Origin: Phycisphaerales bacterium
GTDB taxonomy: Bacteria > Planctomycetota > Phycisphaerae > Phycisphaerales > SM1A02
Assembly (NCBI GenBank): GCA_022447165.1
Contig: JAKVBR010000044.1
Location: 1 to 11,243, forward strand
Reading direction: 5' to 3'
Length of the DNA: 11,243 bases
Shown: positions 7,433 to 11,243 of the stretch, one piece after another
How positions within the stretch are numbered: position 1 is the stretch's first letter
Layout: every line of letters starts with the position of its first letter
Made by a program: the position numbers and the translations under genes
Notes under the pieces: model-generated
What the model saw: the letters and a program-made list of their open reading frames with translations, nothing else
Told to the model about the DNA's origin: nothing
The model's database searches: none

Positions 7433-7442
7433 TTGATTTTTT
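7424..7442 (+). terminator. Weak intrinsic terminator candidate after the HD-GYP gene
   Basis: TCAAT-CTG-ATTGA (7424-7436) is a 5-bp stem with a 3-nt loop, followed directly by six T residues (7437-7442) and overlapping the HD-GYP stop codon. The stem is short and A/T-rich, so termination would be weak at best, but position and T-run fit. A real terminator here would separate the HD-GYP transcript from the PqiA-like gene. Confidence 0.3.
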
Positions 7443-7561
7443 GCATCTGCATAACAGAGCAAACACCAAAAGAGAAGGAATCCTAGCCAAAGTGCGTTTG
7501 TAATGAGTACGGTCATCATAATGAAGGGCCTATTGTAACTTCTTTTCGTTGCAAATGCCAT
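7424..7561 (-). CDS. Possible 45-residue single-pass membrane protein
   Basis: This is a hypothetical small ORF in the gap between the HD-GYP and PqiA-like genes. The ATG at 7561-7559 gives a protein with a basic N-terminus (KRSYNR, residues 6-11), one strongly hydrophobic segment (about 14-37, containing WLGFLLFWCLLCYA) and an acidic-polar tail, a normal N-in single-span layout. A second in-frame start (ATG-ATG at 7519) would leave 31 residues and keep the span. In favour: it fills the gap, and its stop overlaps the HD-GYP stop by 9 bp, like the other convergent pairs here. Against: there is no ribosome binding site, no recognised family, and its first start codon lies inside the palindrome of the opposing promoter. 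No function is assigned. Confidence 0.33.
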   Translation of the reverse strand: MAFATKRSYNRPFIMMTVLITNALWLGFLLFWCLLCYADAKNQSD

Positions 7562-7567
7562 TTGCAA
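7549..7567. repeat. Perfect 19-bp palindrome, operator-like
   Basis: TTGCAAATGCCATTTGCAA has two perfect 9-bp arms (TTGCAAATG and CATTTGCAA) around a single C at 7558. A one-base centre is poor for an RNA hairpin but typical of a binding site for a dimeric transcription factor. It lies 34 bp before the chosen PqiA-like start and overlaps the candidate promoter. No regulator gene is in the window, so the protein that would bind is unknown. Confidence 0.6.
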
Positions 7568-7578
7568 TTGATTATGAT
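7549..7578 (+). promoter_or_regulatory. Candidate sigma-70-type promoter of the PqiA-like gene
   Basis: TTGCAA (7549-7554; 4 of 6 consensus matches) and TATGAT (7573-7578; 5 of 6) are separated by 18 bp. Initiation would fall around 7585, leaving a leader of about 15-20 nt that holds the GGAAG ribosome binding site. The palindrome covers the -35 and most of the spacer, a position where a bound repressor would block RNA polymerase. Planctomycetal promoter consensus may differ from this model. Confidence 0.4.
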
Positions 7579-7590
7579 GATGACACATGC

Positions 7591-7595
7591 GGAAG
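7591..7595 (+). promoter_or_regulatory. Ribosome binding site favouring the ATG at 7602
   Basis: GGAAG lies 6 nt before ATG 7602. The alternative ATG at 7587 has only an ATGATGATG run upstream and no purine-rich site at proper distance, so the later start is preferred. The choice affects only five residues. Confidence 0.5.
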
Positions 7596-7601
7596 CAATC
7601 T

Positions 7602-8636
7602 ATGGCAAAGTGGTCGGGCAAGAAGGGACTCTTCATCCCTCTGCTTCTCCTCGTTTCACTCACGCTCAATATCTTTGCCCTGATTCTGCCATTCCTTCAA
7701 ATAAACGAAGCGCTGCATAGCACAGTCATTTACAGTCTTCCACATTCAGTAAAGTTAATGTGGGAACACAAGTTGTATGCCGTTTCACTTTTGATACTGG
7801 GTTTCTCAATCATCTTCCCATTTGTCAAACTCATCTCCCTCAATCTGGCATGGTTTGTTCCGTGGGATGCAAAACGAAGAACGACATTCATTCACCTCAT
7901 TGAACTGCTCGGCAAGTGGTCCTTTATGGACATTTTTGTTGTCATTTTGTTACTCGCTCTGACAAGCAACCAAGCGTTCATCCATTCCAAGATTCACATC
8001 GGCGTGTACTTCTTCATTGGCGCAATTTCAATGAGTATGGTTCTTTCACAACTCATCTATTCAATTGCACAAAAGATGGAGCGAGAACAAACTTCGCCTC
8101 CAGTTCACGACGCAAAGCGCCATTGGCTGTTGATTGAAAACATCTACCTTGGTTGGACAGTTCCAGTGTTAACCTTCGTCGCCATTGCAGCACTCCTTGA
8201 AGCATTGCATGCTCCATTCTTAAAGATAAGTCAGTTTTTACTAGCATCACATTCGTACAGCATCTCAGACACTGCAACTGTGCTTCACGACAATGGACAG
8301 TTAGTACTTTATCTGGTCATGGCTGGAACGCTTGCAGTCATACCAATCACTCGACTCATCCTTCTCATGTGGACGTGGATTATTCCAATGAAAATCAAAA
8401 CGCATGAATGGATGAATAGTTTCACCGAGGGCTTGAGTCGTTGGTCAATGCTCGATGTGTTTGGGCTTGCACTATTCCTTGTCACTACAGAAGGCAAGGA
8501 TTTAGTTAAAACAGAAATTCAACCAGGGCTGTACGTCGTTCTGGTTGCGATTGGGCTCTGCTATTTTCTGGGCTTTCTTGCCTTCGCGCTCCACAAAGCA
8601 ATGGTCCGTTCTGAAGAATCTACTGTAGCGTCTTGA
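7602..8636 (+). CDS. PqiA-like integral membrane protein with two repeated halves
   Basis: This 344-aa multi-pass inner-membrane protein resembles the paraquat-inducible protein A family, which in proteobacteria works with MCE-domain PqiB in envelope lipid transport. The two halves are an internal duplication. The first (about 10-155) has LPFLQI (29-34), a long hydrophobic pair of spans, then LGKWSFMDIFVVILLLAL (103-120) and IHIGVYFFIG. The second (about 180-335) repeats these as APFLKI (204-209), LSRWSMLDVFGLALFLV (278-294) and IQPGLYVVLV. The WS(F/M)(M/L)D(I/V)F element is the family hallmark. Unlike E. coli PqiA, no CxxC zinc-ribbon segment is present; I see a single Cys (C320). No pqiB, pqiC or MCE gene is adjacent, so a partner must lie elsewhere or the protein acts alone. 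The 3' end overlaps the convergent gene by 17 bp. Confidence 0.8.
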   Translation: MAKWSGKKGLFIPLLLLVSLTLNIFALILPFLQINEALHSTVIYSLPHSVKLMWEHKLYAVSLLILGFSIIFPFVKLISLNLAWFVPWDAKRRTTFIHLIELLGKWSFMDIFVVILLLALTSNQAFIHSKIHIGVYFFIGAISMSMVLSQLIYSIAQKMEREQTSPPVHDAKRHWLLIENIYLGWTVPVLTFVAIAALLEALHAPFLKISQFLLASHSYSISDTATVLHDNGQLVLYLVMAGTLAVIPITRLILLMWTWIIPMKIKTHEWMNSFTEGLSRWSMLDVFGLALFLVTTEGKDLVKTEIQPGLYVVLVAIGLCYFLGFLAFALHKAMVRSEESTVAS

Positions 8637-11243
8637 GATACGCGACGATGTCTCGAAGCTCCTGATGACTTAGTTTGCTTGTCATTGGCGGCATTGATGA
8701 GTACTCTCCATACCCTTTTGCAACAACAGCGTTTGGATCAATGATTGACTCTAGCAACGCAACTGGACTTAATCGAGAACCGACTCCATCAAGCGCTGGT
8801 CCTGCGATGCCGCCGTAATTGCCAATCTTATGACACCGCATACACTGGGCATTGGTATGTTCATACACAAGCGTTCGGCCCCTTTGGACGTCACCGCCGA
8901 CGAGAAGCCACTCTCCATCAAGGGGATTGCCAAGCGCTTCTACCGTGTTCGTACTTTCAGCGTAATCAAGCATCGTTGCATTTGTGATTGAACCCTGATC
9001 GATTGATGCTAACGCTTGCTCATTTCCCTTCAGTGCTTTAATCGCCGCTTGTTGTGCTTGCCAAACATCCTGCTCAATTGCAGCGAGCAGGGCATTCAAA
9101 GCGTCGCTGTCGCCGCGATTCAGTTTGGCAAATCGGGTTGCTGCTCTCAGTTCCCATCGATCATGCGTTAATCCATATCGGATTGCATCATCTGTTCCCA
9201 AACTCGTTAAGCAGAACACCCTTAAATGCATTGGCTGCGTTTCATCTGACAGTAACTGTTTGCTGACATCTTCAGGGAGGGGCAAGTCATATTGCTGAGC
9301 AATTTCAAAAACTTTGAGCAGTGCGTCACCTTGCGATGCATCGATAAGTTCATCAAGTGATGCATTAATCGATTCAATTGAACGATGTCCAAAATGCTTG
9401 GCGGGCCACCACTTCCCTTCAACTTGCTCTCTATTGGGTGGAGCAGTCCATGTTGCAAGCATCGAAAGTGCAAGCAGTCGCATGCGCTCCTCATTCGATG
9501 GTTCCAAGGCAAATGCTACAAGTTGCTTGGCATATGCATCGTTGCCTAGTCGCTCTGATGCGCTCATGGCTCGGCGCTGCCATGGATATGTTCTTGCATC
9601 TGGAAGTGACTTAGCTAATGCATGGAGCGCACCACTAACTGGAACATCATGGATTGCCCTCGCGGCTTCAGTTGCAACTGAATCAACTTGGTCAGTTAAG
9701 AAATGTGCAAGCAATGGCGATGACTGCTTCCGTAGTGCAAGGACTGCCCCAAGACGGACTGCTGGACTTGGGTGCGTCTTTAAATTGGCAATCGCTGAGG
9801 CATATTGACTGTTTGCAAGTGCAACGACGCCTGCGTGTCTGAGATAGACATCTTCATTGTTGTTTGATTCAAGCAGCGAAACCACTTCTTCAATTGGGTC
9901 CCCAAGATGACCCGATGCAATTGTTGCAAAGTATGCAACTCGCGGGTTAGCGTCCGTTGTCATTGTGGCAATGTCGTCATATGCAAACGTCGCGCCGGAT
10001 TCCCCAAGAATACGAATCCCTTGAACCCGTACTTCATCATCTTCGTCATGAAGCAGTTCCGCTATGGGCTCGATGCTAACACCACTTTTTCGGTTGAGCA
10101 TCGCGAGCGTCCACATGGCATGAATCCGTTTCAACTGGTTTTCACTCTGCAATGCAGTTGCCACTTCATCTGCGGCATCTCGTTTAGAAAGTTCTAGCTG
10201 AGCGCGAATCCGAACGCGCCGATCGTTGTGCCCAAGGAGTTCAATAAGCTCACTCGTTGGCCGGCTTGTAAATCCTTCTGAGAAAATCTTTGAGACATCG
10301 CCCTGCTGTCGGTGTTCTTCATCCCAAACGCTATAGAGTCGGCCTTCTTCATTCCCAACCCAGCCAAAGCCCCAGTCGCTGACGACGACTTTGCCGTCAT
10401 AACTAAAGTCAACGTCTACACAGAGGACGTGGTCGATAAAGACGTGCTCGTCAACCTTTTTGAAACCAGCGCCTTTGGACTCTACTGCAAAGGACAGAAC
10501 TCTTGAGTATGAAGCGCCTCCCCTAAAGTCGCAAAGGAAGAAGTGGTCTTCATAACGCTCATCAAGACCTCCGCCGGGGTAATACGTAAGTCCAGATGGA
10601 CCCGAAGCAATTGTGTCAATGGCTGGAAGTATCCATGCAGGTCGCTCCGAAGCATGCGGGTCCCAACCATTTTCTTGAACCCAAGGCCCTCGCTTGTTTT
10701 CACCTTCAAGCGTTTGATATTCCATTCGCCACCCCGTTTCGCCGCCTTCGACGCAGTACACAAGGCGGGCCTTGTCACCCGCATCGGAGTTGTTGTCACC
10801 GGTAAACAGATTCCCGTAATTGTCGAACGCAAGTTCTTGAGGATTGCGAAGTCCGTGGTGAAAAATTTCAAAATCTGAACCGTCAAACTCACAGCGGAAC
10901 ACCGCTCCTTCGCCAGGACTGTGAAACACTTGTCCATCCTCAAGTTCAACGTGGTATCCCCTGTCACCAATGGACCAATACAACCGTCCATCGAGTCCAA
11001 TGGCAAGACCATGCATGTCATGTCCACGAAGTGCGATGCGAACGCCAAATCCATCGAACATTCGCTCTTGCGTCTCTGCCCAGCCATCTCTATTTGCGTC
11101 TTCTAAGCGAATCAAACTCGGAATCATCGTAAGCCAAACATCATCTTCCATGGCAAGGAGCCCTGCTGCCGTTCCATCGAGTGGATGATTAAACCCGTCA
11201 GCAAACACCGTTGATGTTTCGTACACACCGTCGCCATCATGAT
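8620..11243 (-). CDS. Propeller-HEAT-cytochrome c protein of planctomycetal membrane-bound dehydrogenase type, 5' end outside the window
   Basis: The frame is open through the right edge (visible start HDGDGVYETSTVFADGFNHP), so the GTG at 11226 is internal; by comparison with relatives a signal peptide and roughly 100 residues are missing. Numbering from that GTG, residues 1-305 form the propeller (RGHDMHGLAIGLDGRLYWSI at 67-86, GLRNPQELAFDNYGNL 125-140, TGDNNSDAGDKARLVY 142-157). About 325-770 is a run of alpha-helical HEAT-like repeats (ELIELLGHNDRRVRIRAQLE, IAELLHDEDDEVRVQGIRIL). The C-terminus is a cytochrome c domain with CMRCH at 795-799 (8844-8830), GGIAGPALDGVGSRL, a likely axial Met in YSSMPPM (M845 or M848), and the closing helix ELRDIVAYLKTLQ. 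This is the Pirellula/Verrucomicrobium-type arrangement; the product is probably periplasmic and passes electrons from its propeller to its own heme. Substrate and cofactor are unknown. Confidence 0.9.
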   Translation of the reverse strand, partial: HDGDGVYETSTVFADGFNHPLDGTAAGLLAMEDDVWLTMIPSLIRLEDANRDGWAETQERMFDGFGVRIALRGHDMHGLAIGLDGRLYWSIGDRGYHVELEDGQVFHSPGEGAVFRCEFDGSDFEIFHHGLRNPQELAFDNYGNLFTGDNNSDAGDKARLVYCVEGGETGWRMEYQTLEGENKRGPWVQENGWDPHASERPAWILPAIDTIASGPSGLTYYPGGGLDERYEDHFFLCDFRGGASYSRVLSFAVESKGAGFKKVDEHVFIDHVLCVDVDFSYDGKVVVSDWGFGWVGNEEGRLYSVWDEEHRQQGDVSKIFSEGFTSRPTSELIELLGHNDRRVRIRAQLELSKRDAADEVATALQSENQLKRIHAMWTLAMLNRKSGVSIEPIAELLHDEDDEVRVQGIRILGESGATFAYDDIATMTTDANPRVAYFATIASGHLGDPIEEVVSLLESNNNEDVYLRHAGVVALANSQYASAIANLKTHPSPAVRLGAVLALRKQSSPLLAHFLTDQVDSVATEAARAIHDVPVSGALHALAKSLPDARTYPWQRRAMSASERLGNDAYAKQLVAFALEPSNEERMRLLALSMLATWTAPPNREQVEGKWWPAKHFGHRSIESINASLDELIDASQGDALLKVFEIAQQYDLPLPEDVSKQLLSDETQPMHLRVFCLTSLGTDDAIRYGLTHDRWELRAATRFAKLNRGDSDALNALLAAIEQDVWQAQQAAIKALKGNEQALASIDQGSITNATMLDYAESTNTVEALGNPLDGEWLLVGGDVQRGRTLVYEHTNAQCMRCHKIGNYGGIAGPALDGVGSRLSPVALLESIIDPNAVVAKGYGEYSSMPPMTSKLSHQELRDIVAYLKTLQ

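Noticed and set aside
9314..9808. 164-codon plus-strand ORF
   Set aside because: Antisense shadow of the HEAT-repeat region; low-complexity Ser/Ala content and no recognisable domain.
10482..11087. 201-codon minus-strand ORF in another frame
   Set aside because: Overlaps the propeller in the correct frame, which has clear family motifs; this frame has none.
1..11243. Mobile elements, CRISPR, tRNA, rRNA
   Set aside because: No transposase or integrase motifs, terminal repeats, spaced repeat arrays or recognisable RNA gene sequence were seen on reading.

Overview
The window looks like a chromosomal segment from a bacterium of the Planctomycetota or a close PVC-group relative. The evidence is the protein set: two beta-propeller 'putative membrane-bound dehydrogenase' type proteins (one fused to HEAT-like repeats and a terminal CxxCH heme domain), a c-type cytochrome lipoprotein with an extra C-terminal domain, and a tandem 3-keto-disaccharide-hydrolase-like (DUF1080) protein. 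That combination is characteristic of Planctomycetota and Verrucomicrobiota. Base composition appears moderate by eye (no count made). No rRNA, tRNA, CRISPR array, transposase or phage gene was seen.

Layout. (1) Positions 1-4222, plus strand: a tightly packed, probably co-transcribed set of an M28-type metallopeptidase (5' end outside the window), a lipoprotein cytochrome c 7 bp downstream, and a large beta-propeller protein with C-terminal LamG/DUF1080-like modules whose ATG overlaps the cytochrome stop. (2) Positions 4208-5593, minus strand: an exported parallel beta-helix protein of the pectate-lyase superfamily, overlapping the propeller gene tail to tail by 15 bp. (3) Positions 5649-7432, plus strand: a secreted tandem DUF1080 protein, divergent from the beta-helix gene, then a stand-alone HD-GYP phosphodiesterase whose start codon lies in one arm of a perfect 10-bp inverted repeat. 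(4) Positions 7424-7601: a short gap that may encode a 45-residue membrane protein on the minus strand and holds a promoter-like sequence with a perfect 19-bp palindrome. (5) Positions 7602-8636, plus strand: a PqiA-like membrane protein made of two internally repeated halves. (6) Positions 8620 to the right edge, minus strand: a propeller/HEAT/cytochrome c protein, 5' end outside the window, overlapping the PqiA-like gene tail to tail by 17 bp.

How they may work together. Four of the seven main genes (cytochrome, propeller, beta-helix, DUF1080) fit extracytoplasmic carbohydrate oxidation and breakdown: a propeller dehydrogenase-like protein passing electrons to a neighbouring lipoprotein cytochrome, with DUF1080 and beta-helix proteins acting on or binding glycans. 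This is inference from family and context; no substrate can be read from the sequence. The HD-GYP gene adds c-di-GMP turnover and the PqiA-like gene an envelope function; their link to the carbohydrate genes is unproven. The most unusual non-coding signals are the start-codon inverted repeat (6701-6740) and the promoter-embedded palindrome (7549-7567).
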